Below the pieces are notes generated by a model that did not search any database, was not told the DNA's origin, and was given only the letters and a program-made list of their open reading frames with translations. A stretch of 64,000 bases of DNA from assembly GCA_004802705.1 (NCBI GenBank), contig SGPL01000118.1:1-64000 (forward strand), written 5' to 3'. A program made the translations under genes and the position numbers. Shown here piece by piece: positions 33,605 to 43,697 of the stretch. Each line of letters starts with the position of its first letter. The first letter of the stretch is position 1. Origin of the DNA: Bondarzewia mesenterica. Taxonomy: Eukaryota > Basidiomycota > Agaricomycetes > Russulales > Bondarzewiaceae.

Positions 33605-34809
33605 AATAGATCTACAAGTCGTATAGGTTAAAGCTCAAAGGTGAGAACGATTACTGAGGCGACAGGCCGACTTTTATGCCTAGGTCATATTTGTGGCCCC
33701 GCCACAACAGGAAGCCATCGATTTTCTGGCTCTGAGCAAAGCGATTGAGTTGCCGGAAAGCTGCTGTGCCATTACACGAAAGGAGGCCAAAGCTGTGAGA
33801 GCCGGAGGTCAAAGCAATGGTTAAGATGAAACTCGGAGACAGAGAATAGGTACACGCAGACTAATATGTTAGCTCGTTACAATGGTCATTTATCTCACTC
33901 AACGCTGTCAGTGCGTGGGCGTGCCGTGTGCTACTGTAACTTCAAGATTTGAGGCCTGAGGCCCTTGCCACGATCGATGGCATCACTGGCATGCATGAGC
34001 CGCACTGCGACGATCGTTCCCTAGGCAGTCGGGAGCATGTGGGTAAGATGAGCTGAAAGAGGATCAAGTTCTGTAAACTGCACACCTATGTTGAATGCAT
34101 ATAAACCCCTCACTTCACCAGCAATTGACCACACTTTCCATCTTTCAACTGAAGAGGCAGCCGAACGATTTGTTTTCTGTGTGAGGTCTGCAAAGGAGAC
34201 TAGAATTTGAAACAGCCACGGTCGAATGGCGTCGTCTTTGTCAGCTTTTCCCACCACGTGCTCGAGTTGAGACGCGTCACGAACGCGAGCAAACGCGCCG
34301 GGCCACGAGTCCTCAGAGTGTCTACTTACTGCCCGGGCGTGGCTTCCTCAGACGCACACAGATCTACACGGATTTGCGGCGCGCAGGCATGAGGACAGTT
34401 AAGATTCCGTTTCAACTTCATTTATGTATAACCCATCATTACTTCCTAGCTGCGTGTGTTATGTATAAGGCCGATAGAGAGGATGGCGGAGGGAAACAGA
34501 AATTAGAGCTTATGCTGAGGCACAATCTGTTGTGAGCATCGGATTTGCATCATCCAGTGGCTTAGGTCGAGCAAGGGCGCGAACTCGCCGTGTTGAGAGG
34601 CGGGTTCTTTGCGCAAAATATAGATCCCTCATTGCAAAATGAATGAGCTCAGGGCGCGGTGGATGAAAAAGCACGCAAGCTGCGCTAAGTCATCTCAATG
34701 CCGAACTGAATACTTTTCCAGCGCACAACCTTACACCTTCTGTCCACCGTAAGAGATTGAAGAAATTACATTCCCTTCAACTCACCATAGTATATCAAAC
34801 AAATACTGC
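33605..34809. other. Intergenic, no recognised gene
   Basis: Both neighbouring genes are on the minus strand. Nothing coding is recognised; ORFs at 34021-34257 and 34207-34392 look spurious. Confidence 0.5.
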
Positions 34810-36468
34810 TCAGCGCCGAATCCCAAGCGACACTCTCCTCCTCGAGTCCTGCCTATCCTCTCTGAAAAGACCCAATCCAGTCGCCGTCGCGCACGCAACC
34901 TCTGGCATCCCAATCGTCGTTATCGTGCTCACCTCACTACGGTGTGCATCCGTCGCGCGCTGTTCATGAATGCTCGCGACGTCGCCCGCATGCAACCTAT
35001 ACCTCCTCGGCATGATTCCCTTGCCAAACCTCCTCGTGACGTGGTTCGCGCACAATAGCGCGGTAATTATGCTCGCGATGTGCAGCGGGACGAGCGAGAA
35101 CGCGATGCCATACGCCATCGGAAGAACGGTGCGTTCAAAGTCCAAAAGAGCGTTGCGGCATCCTGGCAGTGGCGTGCGCGGATAACACGTTCCCGACGGC
35201 GCAGCCCCGTGCAGGGCATTTGCCCACCCACAGCATTGCAGGGAGCTCTGGATGACGAGACGCGCGCCAGGGGAGTACCATGCGCTCCAGGCTTCGCTCA
35301 GTTTGCGATCGAGGGCAAAATGTGATTTTCTGTAGGAAATGTAGCCGATGGAGGCAAGGGAGAAAAATGCGGGGAAGAGGAGGAGGGCATACACAGCCAG
35401 GAACGGGCGAGAGTTAAGAAGCGTGCCAGTGGTGCCAATCACAGAGGACAGGAGGAGGAGCGAGGATGTGACCGTGAGGAGTATAAGTATCGGAGAATCC
35501 GTGATTAAGAGCATAGGTGCGGCGGTATAGGCTGCACAGAAATAAATCAGACAAACAATAAGTGCGAATATCACACGCGCAGAAGCATTCATTAGCTTAC
35601 CTGTAAACCATGTCAATAGAGAGCATATGATGCCTCCGAGGCCACAGACAAACACAGATGTGACGCTCAGGAGTAAACACCACTTGTGTGGCGTCCATCG
35701 GCCACTCCAATCAATTCCCAATCCCTTCCCCTCCATGAGCGCAGCCTTCATCTCGCTCTCGCTCCAGCCACCAAACCGTCCAGCGCCGCCCTTAGGGATC
35801 AGAGAGCTATTTGCTGCGAAAGAAGAGGGCGGGTGACGAAGCGATCGCGGTCTGGGCCATTTTCTCGTGAATTTGTCCGCTGGAGCTATGGACGCTTTGA
35901 TAGACATGTTGGCAGCGCTATACCCGCGCCCATTACAATTCAAAGCAGCTGTAGACCCACTACACGCCGGGCTGGATGCAGCGGAAGAGTTCGCAGTTGT
36001 CGCATTGCGCAGGGACGAGAAACTCGATCGGATCCTCGTCAGTACGCTTGGACGACGCCCCGTCTTAAAATCTGGTGTTGGCAAAGAGAAAGCAGTCGTT
36101 CCCGACGAAATCGATCCAATGAAGGTGACCGAAGAACTGCGCGTCGGGCAGTCCGGTCGGGGAGTCAGTTCCACCGGGATGAAATCGCCTTCATCGAGAT
36201 CAACGTCAAGAGCCACATGCTCATCGCCTGAAGGGGAGAACAAGGAAACATGTCCGTCCGATGCGGTAGAAGATAAATAAGCGCCATTGGGCCTGCCACG
36301 GTCATCTGAGTCGTGATCCGTTTGGATGAGAGGAAGAGAATTGTGAGAGTTGAGTGGACCGGGTTTGACGAGCAAGACCGTAGGTTGAGAGGCACTAAGC
36401 GGAACATCCGCACCCTCCAAAACGCGACTTTCCGAGAGATCTTGGACAGAGCCGTCAGTGTATGCCAT
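34810..36468 (-). CDS. Tetraspanin-like membrane protein with long N-terminal extension
   Basis: Two exons (36468-35601, 35531-34810) give 529 residues. The first 270 residues are a Ser-rich, acidic, probably cytosolic region. Then come four membrane segments: CLLLSVTSVFVCGLGGIICS, ILILLTVTSSLLLLSSVIG, FLAVYALLLFPAFFSLASIG and AYGIAFSLVPLHIASIITAL. The large loop between TM3 and TM4 has the tetraspanin hallmarks QCCGW and a later PGC, plus further cysteines for disulfides. The tail (CANHVTRRFGKGIMPRRYRL) matches the conserved fungal pattern. Fungal tetraspanins act in membrane organisation and polarised growth. The 69-nt intron has no stop and keeps the frame, so the unspliced message is also open; splicing (WFTAYTAAPMLL) agrees better with the family. 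Confidence 0.88.
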   Translation of the reverse strand: MAYTDGSVQDLSESRVLEGADVPLSASQPTVLLVKPGPLNSHNSLPLIQTDHDSDDRGRPNGAYLSSTASDGHVSLFSPSGDEHVALDVDLDEGDFIPVELTPRPDCPTRSSSVTFIGSISSGTTAFSLPTPDFKTGRRPSVLTRIRSSFSSLRNATTANSSAASSPACSGSTAALNCNGRGYSAANMSIKASIAPADKFTRKWPRPRSLRHPPSSFAANSSLIPKGGAGRFGGWSESEMKAALMEGKGLGIDWSGRWTPHKWCLLLSVTSVFVCGLGGIICSLLTWFTGKLMNASARVIFALIVCLIYFCAAYTAAPMLLITDSPILILLTVTSSLLLLSSVIGTTGTLLNSRPFLAVYALLLFPAFFSLASIGYISYRKSHFALDRKLSEAWSAWYSPGARLVIQSSLQCCGWANALHGAAPSGTCYPRTPLPGCRNALLDFERTVLPMAYGIAFSLVPLHIASIITALLCANHVTRRFGKGIMPRRYRLHAGDVASIHEQRATDAHRSEVSTITTIGMPEVACATATGLGLFREDRQDSRRRVSLGIRR

Positions 36469-37111
36469 AATGATTAAGATGGCCTATTTAAAGATGGGGG
36501 AGTTGGTGGAAAATGGTAAATGCAGAGCACATCTTGTACGACATACCGATACAGACCAGCGGTCTGTTTCAGAGGACATCAGATGTCAAAAAATCATAGG
36601 AAATCATGTATCGCACCTTGTTCCAACAGAAATGACTCCCAGTAAGGACCTGTAGAGACCCACCTCTCAATACAAAACCTCTAGAATATAGAGCTCGAGG
36701 CGCACATGCACATTCATTGCGAGTTCAGAGTCCAGAGGGACACCATTGTAGCGGACTTATTGTCACAGGTTGTGTGGAGAAGCACTGCCATTGCCCATTG
36801 CCCGTCCTCTTCGTGGAGTGATCCACTAGAATAATACAGTAAGGATCATCCACCACCAAGTGGAAGACAGCATCAAGGAACAGTGAACACCTCATTCCGC
36901 ACTCAGGACGAGAGTCGACCGGCAACCTGCTACAGTTCGTACGGCACACATCGTTTTGGCTGGTCAAGATTTACCTCTTCGACACAATCACAAAATGTTG
37001 TGAAATGCATGTGTACTGTGGATGAGAACAATTAATTCGAGGTTGATATTGGCGATCGTGGACCGTCGTGGTTGTTTTGGAGGACGAATTTATGCCTGTT
37101 TGACACCTATT
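36469..37111. other. Intergenic, no recognised gene
   Basis: Region upstream of the tetraspanin gene. No coding sequence, repeat or clear promoter motif recognised. Confidence 0.5.
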
Positions 37112-37345
37112 ATGGCTCAACCGCCAGAGTGTCCTACGCGGCATGCCAGCGCCGCCGAGCTCCAGCAGCGTAAGCAGACGGTCTTCGACAACATCTTGGA
37201 ACACATGGTACGATAAACATATTTGGACCGCTATCTAGACGAGTACGCTCCGCCAGACGGTCTTGCATCTTTTCTTCTTGATGCCCGGAGAAGACCATGC
37301 GCTGTCGGTCATGAGGTGTTCCTTGACGCGCTCAGGCTCGGATAA
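37112..37345 (+). pseudogene. Short open frame with one internal stop, possible gene relic
   Basis: From ATG 37112 one frame reads MAQPPECPTRHASAAELQQR and on to HMVR, meets TAA at 37214-37216, then continues in the same frame as TYLDRYLDEYAPPDGLASFL and RPCAVGHEVFLDALRLG before a second stop at 37343-37345. Codon use and the amphipathic helix-like content look protein-like on both sides of the stop. I do not recognise a family. It may be a relic, a small gene with a consensus error, or chance. Confidence 0.3.
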
Positions 37346-37443
37346 AGAGGTGATATCGTCCACTTTATTTAACAGGCTGTTATTCACTGACGTTGACGAG
37401 GTCCCGCCCTGTTCTTTCCAGTCCTGTTCATTATCTGGTTGGC

Positions 37444-39769
37444 ATGGCTCGAGCTCTTGCTTGCCTCTTGTCGGTCGTCTCACTCGTTCCCGCGTACGCT
37501 CTTTGGCCCCAACCACGCGTTCTCCAAACGGGTAGCAATGCTCTAGTGCTTTCACCTTCCTTCAACATCCATCTCTCTGTTCCAAACACGCCAAGTGACC
37601 TCAGCGATGCCGTCTCCCGTGCCAAGTCTTATCTTCAGTCCGACAAGCTCGCGCGTCTCGTCGTCGGTCGCGGTGCCGTTGACGTCTCAGCCGTGTCTAA
37701 AGCCAGATCTCTCTCCAACCTTACCCTCCAGTACACCGCGTCTGGCAAGCCGCGCAGTCTATCAGAGGAAGCGAGCGCGAAGCTGGGTGGCCGCGACGAG
37801 GCGTACACCCTCTCCGTACCCGCGGACGGCTCGGGTGCAGTCATCAGTGCGAACTCGACGTTGGGGCTGTACAGGGGCTTGACTACCTTTGGGCAGCTGT
37901 GGTACTATTGGGATGGGGTCACGTATGCGATCAGCACGCCGGTTCAGATCGAGGACTCGCCGGCGTATCCATACCGAGGGTTCATGTTGGACACGGCGAG
38001 GAACTAGTAAGTGCTCCGCTGACTTTCTTCTGGATGTGGCTGAGTCAATAATAGCTTCCCGGTGTCCGACATCAAAAGAACTTTGGATGCGATGAGCTGG
38101 GTCAAGGTGCGTTCTGAACCACATATATGACAGTATTATTGTCCGAGAAAAGTCCTTTCTTGATTCTGTCCCGATTTTGTGATTTTGTTTTCTCGAGTAA
38201 CTCGAGAAAATTTTAATATACATACGTGGGCGCTGAATTATTAGAACTGATGGGCACACTCTAGATTAACACCTTCCATTGGCACGTCGTTGACAGTCAA
38301 AGCTTCCCCCTCGAAGTTCCGGGATACACGGAGCTCGCTCAGAAAGGCGCGTACTCACCCTCCCAAGTATATACCCCACAAAACGTCCAAGACATCGTCT
38401 CGTACGCCGGCGCCGTAAGTTGCGCACATCCCTCTACCTCCTTCATCTATCTTATATTGGATCACAGCGCGGAATCGACGTCCTCGTCGTGAGTAACTGA
38501 CGCGGTCCTGGTACTGTTCCAAACTTAACTTTGATTGCTAGGAAATTGATACGCCAGGTCATACGTCTGTCATCTCGAAAGCACACCCCGAATATGTCGC
38601 TTGTGCCGAAGCGCGCCTTGGTCGTCCTTCGCCAACGGTCTGTCCTTACCCCGTAGATTCACTTTCCATACAGTCACTGACCTTTCGCACAGAACCTCCC
38701 GCAGGCCAGCTGCGCCTCGCATCCGAGTCAACGACGCAGTACACCGCTGGCCTGCTGTCAGCGACGGCCCAGATGTTCCCGTCGACACTGTTCAGCACGG
38801 GCGGCGACGAGCTCAACGCGAACTGCTATGCGCAGGACGCGGAGACGCAGGCCACGCTGAACCAGACGGGGCAGACACTTGAGCAGGCGCTGGATAAGTT
38901 CACGCAGACCACGCATGCGGCATTAGAGAAACTGGGCAAGACACCCGTGGTATGGGAGGGTGCGCGGCTTGGTCCTCGCGCTACTATGGTATATTCTGAC
39001 CATTGCTCTTAGAGATGGTTTTGGATCATAACGTCACGCTTTCCAACGAGACTGTTGTTATGTGTGTATTCGATCTTGCTGGTCCCTGCCTGTAGATCAC
39101 CGACCTCAGGCTGACCTTCTCTAGGGTCTGGATCTCCTCCGCAAATGCTGCCTTGGTTGCACAAAAAGGGTTTAAGTTCGTGCACGCGGCTTCGGACTTT
39201 TTCTACCTGGTCGGTGTTTCCTCTCCTCCCGCGTCTATGCAACATGTAATTCATATTTTATTTTCAGGACTGTGGTGGAGGCGGCTGGGTGGGTGACTTT
39301 TCGCAAGGGTAAGTGATCTGACTCCGCATTGTAGCATATCATACCGATCCTCAAGCGCGCGTCGCTCCCTCCTTACAGGAACAGCTGGTGCGATCCTTTC
39401 AAAACCTGGCAAAAGGTCCGTATCGCCCCTACCCTCCTTGCCCAATTTCGCTAACCCTTCCCTCGCATGCAGTCCTACTCCTTCGACCCGACCGCAAACC
39501 TGACCGCCTCCCAGAGCAAACTCGTCCTGGGTGGCCAACACCTATTGTGGACCGAGCAGTCCGGGCCTGCGAATCTCGATCCCATCGTGTGGCCGCGTGC
39601 AGCGTCGTCAGCCGAGCTCTTCTGGACAGGTCCCGGCGGCAACCTCAGCACGGCGCTCCCGCGCCTGCACGACGTCGCATATAGGTTCGTCCAGAGGGGT
39701 GTCAACGCTATCGCGCTGCAACCGGAATGGTGCGCTTTGAGGCCTGGCGTGTGCGATCTCACGGCGTGA
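37444..39769 (+). CDS. GH20 beta-N-acetylhexosaminidase, secreted; one frame break
   Basis: Eleven exons (37444-38006, 38055-38106, 38265-38414, 38468-38488, 38542-38637, 38693-38959, 39013-39061, 39125-39209, 39268-39308, 39379-39415, 39473-39769) give about 552 residues if one missing base is allowed. A signal peptide (MARALACLLSVVSLVPAYA) is followed by ALWPQPR and the GH20b-like N-domain. The catalytic barrel shows YPYRGFMLDTARNYF, INTFHWHVVDSQSFPLE, EIDTPGHTSVISKAHPEY, the catalytic Asp-Glu pair in FSTGGDELN, VVWEEM, and HLLWTEQSGPANLD. It cleaves terminal GlcNAc/GalNAc from chito-oligomers or glycoproteins; a role in chitin recycling is usual. In exon 5 the frame fails between AEA and PWSSFANEPPAGQ (38609-38616); one base appears to be missing. 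Exon 4 is 21 nt. Confidence 0.93.
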
Positions 39770-40398
39770 GGGTTTTGTTTTGAGTTCTTGACACTCGTTT
39801 CTTCTGTCAGCGTTTTTTTGGATGCTCTTCAATGTCATATTGTTTCGTATGTGCCTTTGCTACGCATTTAACACGGTAGCTTGCTGCGACGCAGACGCGG
39901 ACAGTATAGCCTTGTTGGACTCCAATCATGATACAACGCCGGGATGTTCGAATTCTCTTTCAGTCAGATGCAGATGCCTGAATAACCGGCAGCAACAGCG
40001 CCTGCAGTATCGGCCTACTTGGACACCCTCGATCAGCAATCTACTTACCCGTCGAATGTTGTTTAGTCGCTCAGCGCTCAAATGGCGATAACGATGAAAC
40101 TGTCGTCACCGAGCGTCGATGCGGTCACAGAGAACAGACGAGGATAGAACTACCCAAAACTCACATTCTGAAGCCTTGCCCTTCGACAATCACGCTTCAA
40201 GGTGGCCGGTTCACTACGAGCCCGAGACAACAGAGAAAGTCTACATACACATAAAAGCCACGCAAGGCGAGGCACAGGAGGATATCAAATCGAAACATTA
40301 CGGCAAGAGCCAAAAAAAAAAGGCCGATATTCCAACCAGAATAAGACATTAACCGACCGTGTATAGACGCAAGTGACCACCAAGGACACACGAAACAA
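39770..40398. other. Convergent 3' intergenic region
   Basis: Separates the 3' ends of the hexosaminidase and ENTH genes. It contains a run of ten As at 40312-40321 and no recognisable gene. Confidence 0.5.
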
Positions 40399-42478
40399 TC
40401 AGAGCAACAAGTCGTCCATGCCCGCTGCCGCCGCGGCCGACGAAGACGATGTGCCTGCGCTCGGAGCACTGCCGAACGACCCGAACGCGCCCATCCCCGC
40501 CGCGGGCTTGGGCGTGCCACGCCCCGCACCCCAGATATTCGCCTGCGATTTCTCCTTCTCGAGGTCCTTGATCGACTTGGCCGGGGCACCTACGGCGGCG
40601 CCCGTGCTCGGCTTGGGGCCGAGCGACAGCGACCACAAGTCGTCGAAGTTGCCCGTCGATTTCTTCGTGCTGGTGNGTGAGGTCACGTTGGAACGCGGCA
40701 GAGACGCGGGCGTCGGCGTGAGGGCGGGCTGTGCGAAAAGTGAGGGCGACGCGGTGGTGAGTGCGGATGCGGGCGGAGGGGACGCAGCGAACGACGCGGG
40801 GCGGGTTGGGGATGTTGGGGAGAGGATGCTAGCGAACGCGTTGAGGTTAGGCGCTTGCGTGGTCACTCGTGGTCGAGTAGGAGCCGCGAACAGTGTCTGT
40901 CGGGGGGCAGGAGCAGGAACTGGAGCAGTGGTAGTAGCGGTAGAGGCGGTTTTGCCGAGCATGTCCATGAGATTGGGTTTGGAAGCAGGTGCGGATGGAG
41001 GAGCTGCCTGGAAATCTGCGAAGTCATCGTCTGCTCGTCAATGAGCGCAGGTTAAGAGCGTTAAGTCAGTAACGCAGTTATCTTTGCATACAGAAGACGT
41101 ACCGTCAGCCGCAACATGTAATGGAGTCAGCGCGGGAAGCGCCTTATCTGTGCCAAGAGCAACAGAACTGCTCACAGTCGGCTCATCGTCCCCAAATCCA
41201 AGTAGGTCAACTTCCTTTGCGGATTCTGGAGCCTTGGGTGCGGGCGTGGGTTGGGTAGATGATCGTGTAACCGTTGGTCTAGTGGAGTGTGATTGAGTCA
41301 CGGAGTTGGATCGGCGTGGAGATTCGTAGTCGCCAGCATCATATTCCTCATATCCTCTACGACCGTTGTCATCCCTGAAACCACCGCTGCTGCTTCCACC
41401 TCCGCCTGAATATCCTCCGTAATCTGCACCACGTTTAATGGCGACTGATTGGACAGATAAACTGCGACTTACCTCTGTCATAACCGCTGGCGCTTCCCCC
41501 GTAATTTCCGCCATTTCCGCCACTGTAAGACGATGCACCCGCGCTATCACTGCCGAAACCCCCGTATCGGCTTCCACCAGAGCTGAAGCTGAGGCCGTCG
41601 CTTCCCGTACCGATGTATTTGCTCTTGTTCGCCTTGGCTTTCCTTCTCTCGGAACGGATTTTTTCAACGTCCGACAGTAGCTCAACAAGCTCGCGAGAAC
41701 GGTTCCGCACTACCATCTGTATAAGACGGATATCACTTTGTAATGAGAAAGGCGACCCACCATTGACGCCTTGATCCTTGCCCTTGTCATCAATGTAATG
41801 GAAGTTTCGGAGCATTTTGATGGTAGAAATGTGAGAACGCGCATCGTCGACGACGCGTTCACTGCCGTGTTTTACCAAGTATTCCAACAGTTGAAGCGCC
41901 TGTACACAACTATGAGCATGATTCCAATGGCAGCAAAGGAAACGTGGCCCACCTTGTAGATATGCCTCCACTGACGCGCCTCCTTCTCCATGAATTGGGA
42001 ATAGATGCATGGCATGATCTCGTTGAAGTTTTGACTATTTCCAGATTGAGATGATGTGCGATGCATGACGAAAACAGACTCACAAGTTAAAAGTCCTGCA
42101 GGCAGACCTCGTGAGTGAGCACAGTCTACGACATGGACAAGCATTCTGCAGACACGTACCCTTGTGCGATCTCAGTCATCAATGTCGAACTCGCACCCCT
42201 GCCCCACGTCTATCAACGCTGGCGCGCTCTATGACCGACGATAAGAACTCACCAAGGATCATCATTCGTCGCCTCCCTGACCTTTGCTTCCATTTCACTG
42301 ACATTAAGCACGACATTTTTGGCCTGCACGCGGGACGAGCATTACGCTCACTTCAGCCGAAGTGCTCACCAACCCGACAGCAAATGCCCCGCTACCCACG
42401 CACCTGATTGTACATAGTCTTGATGTCGTAGAGAGTGAGGTTCGAGATTGTACTTCCCAACGACTCAAGACGGTCCAT
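40399..42478 (-). CDS. ENTH-domain clathrin adaptor (epsin, Ent3-like)
   Basis: Nine exons (42478-42404, 42323-42253, 42198-42160, 42095-42084, 42034-41953, 41899-41761, 41709-41473, 41423-41103, 41030-40399) give 535 residues. The ENTH domain is complete: MDRLESLGSTISNLTLYDIK, NVVLNVSEMEAKVREATNDD, GTFNFQNFNEIMPCIYSQFM, EARQWRHIYKALQLLEYLVK, GSERVVDDARSHISTIKMLR, FHYIDDKGKDQGVN and VRNRSRELVELLSDVEKIR. The tail is Gly/Ser-rich, then has DLLGFGDDEP and DDDFADFQAAPP (acidic-phenylalanine motifs of the kind bound by gamma-ear domains), and ends MDDLLL, which resembles a C-terminal clathrin box. It likely links phosphoinositide membranes to clathrin at the trans-Golgi or endosome. Exon 4 is only 12 nt. 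N40676 makes one residue uncertain. Confidence 0.92.
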
Positions 42479-43697
42479 GACGGGCAACAACGAAGACGAC
42501 GACGGCGAGAGAACAACGACGGCGGAGGATGAGATGTGGGTTTGCGCTGGCGTCGGGCTGTGTCTGGGCTAAGCAGTGAGTACCACTGCCGAACGCTGCG
42601 GCGGATGCCGGATGCCGGGGTTACGGCCCGTGCCGGCGCAAGGTGCTCTCCCAATTCGTCCGGCTCGGTTTAAGTTGCTTTCGGGTCTCCCGTCTCTTTA
42701 CCTTCCTGACCACGACATAGATACCACTGCACGCCGCTGTAAACGCTAGTGAGCGCGGCTCTTGTCTCCAGACACGCCTTGGACAACGCTTCTCCCTCTG
42801 ACATTGACGCATCCGTACGAGCTTTACGATTGTCTGGGCGCGTTGCGCGATTGACAGAATCGACGTATCCGGGGCACTTTGCTCGCTGCGGTCTGTTGGT
42901 ATTTGGCATCTCGGTTCGTGGTTTTCTTCAGTTGACCTCCGATTTTACTATGAGAATGCTCGTGTCTATCTCCGAAATGTCTTGAAAGAGAATGAAGGAT
43001 TTTATCTCCTTCCCGACCCAACTGATAATTCCGCGTCCAAACCAGGCCGCACGGATGATTCTTATTATCATACCTGCGCGGTTCACTCAGATTCTGTATA
43101 GTTCTGCGCTGGTAGGCTTTCAAGTCCCTGCTCTTTAAAAGTTTGGCCATCGTGCTGAACATCATGTTTCTTATGGTTTTACTTTCGCACCTTCACAAAT
43201 GGGTGCGATGCGCAGTCTAGTCACCGCACCCAGCGCATATATGCTGGTCTCCCCAGTATCCCGGGCAACTGCCCCTTTCAACCATAAGCCTTTAAGGCCT
43301 TTTGCTTTGTTGGCTGCTGTTCGTTCTTTCGTTGGCAATTTTACCAGTCGCGTTGGCGACCGTTTCATCTGATGGGTATTGCGGGTTGGTATCTTTCGCT
43401 TGATCCGCTATACCCAAGAATTGTGACTGAGAAGTCAGTGACATTCAAAAATATCTTACTCAACATTCGCAGAAATCACAAGTATGGTCCGTTTTCTTTC
43501 ATTCGGTTTGTGATAAAATATGAACTCATCTCGCGCAGCACATGCTCCTGTTGCATTCTTTTCATCTTCTTCTCAATATTCAATATTCCTATTCTTCAAG
43601 TGATTCTCATGACAGCCGTGTTTACTGACATATCTTGGTTGGCCTATGACATATTCCTCTATTAGGTCCGCCCGCTTGATGAGAAGAGAGACAGATC
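42479..43697. other. Divergent intergenic region, no recognised gene
   Basis: Between two divergent genes, so both promoters should lie here. The minus-strand ORF at 43171-43368 has no recognisable features. Sequence just before 43698 is T-rich. Confidence 0.45.
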
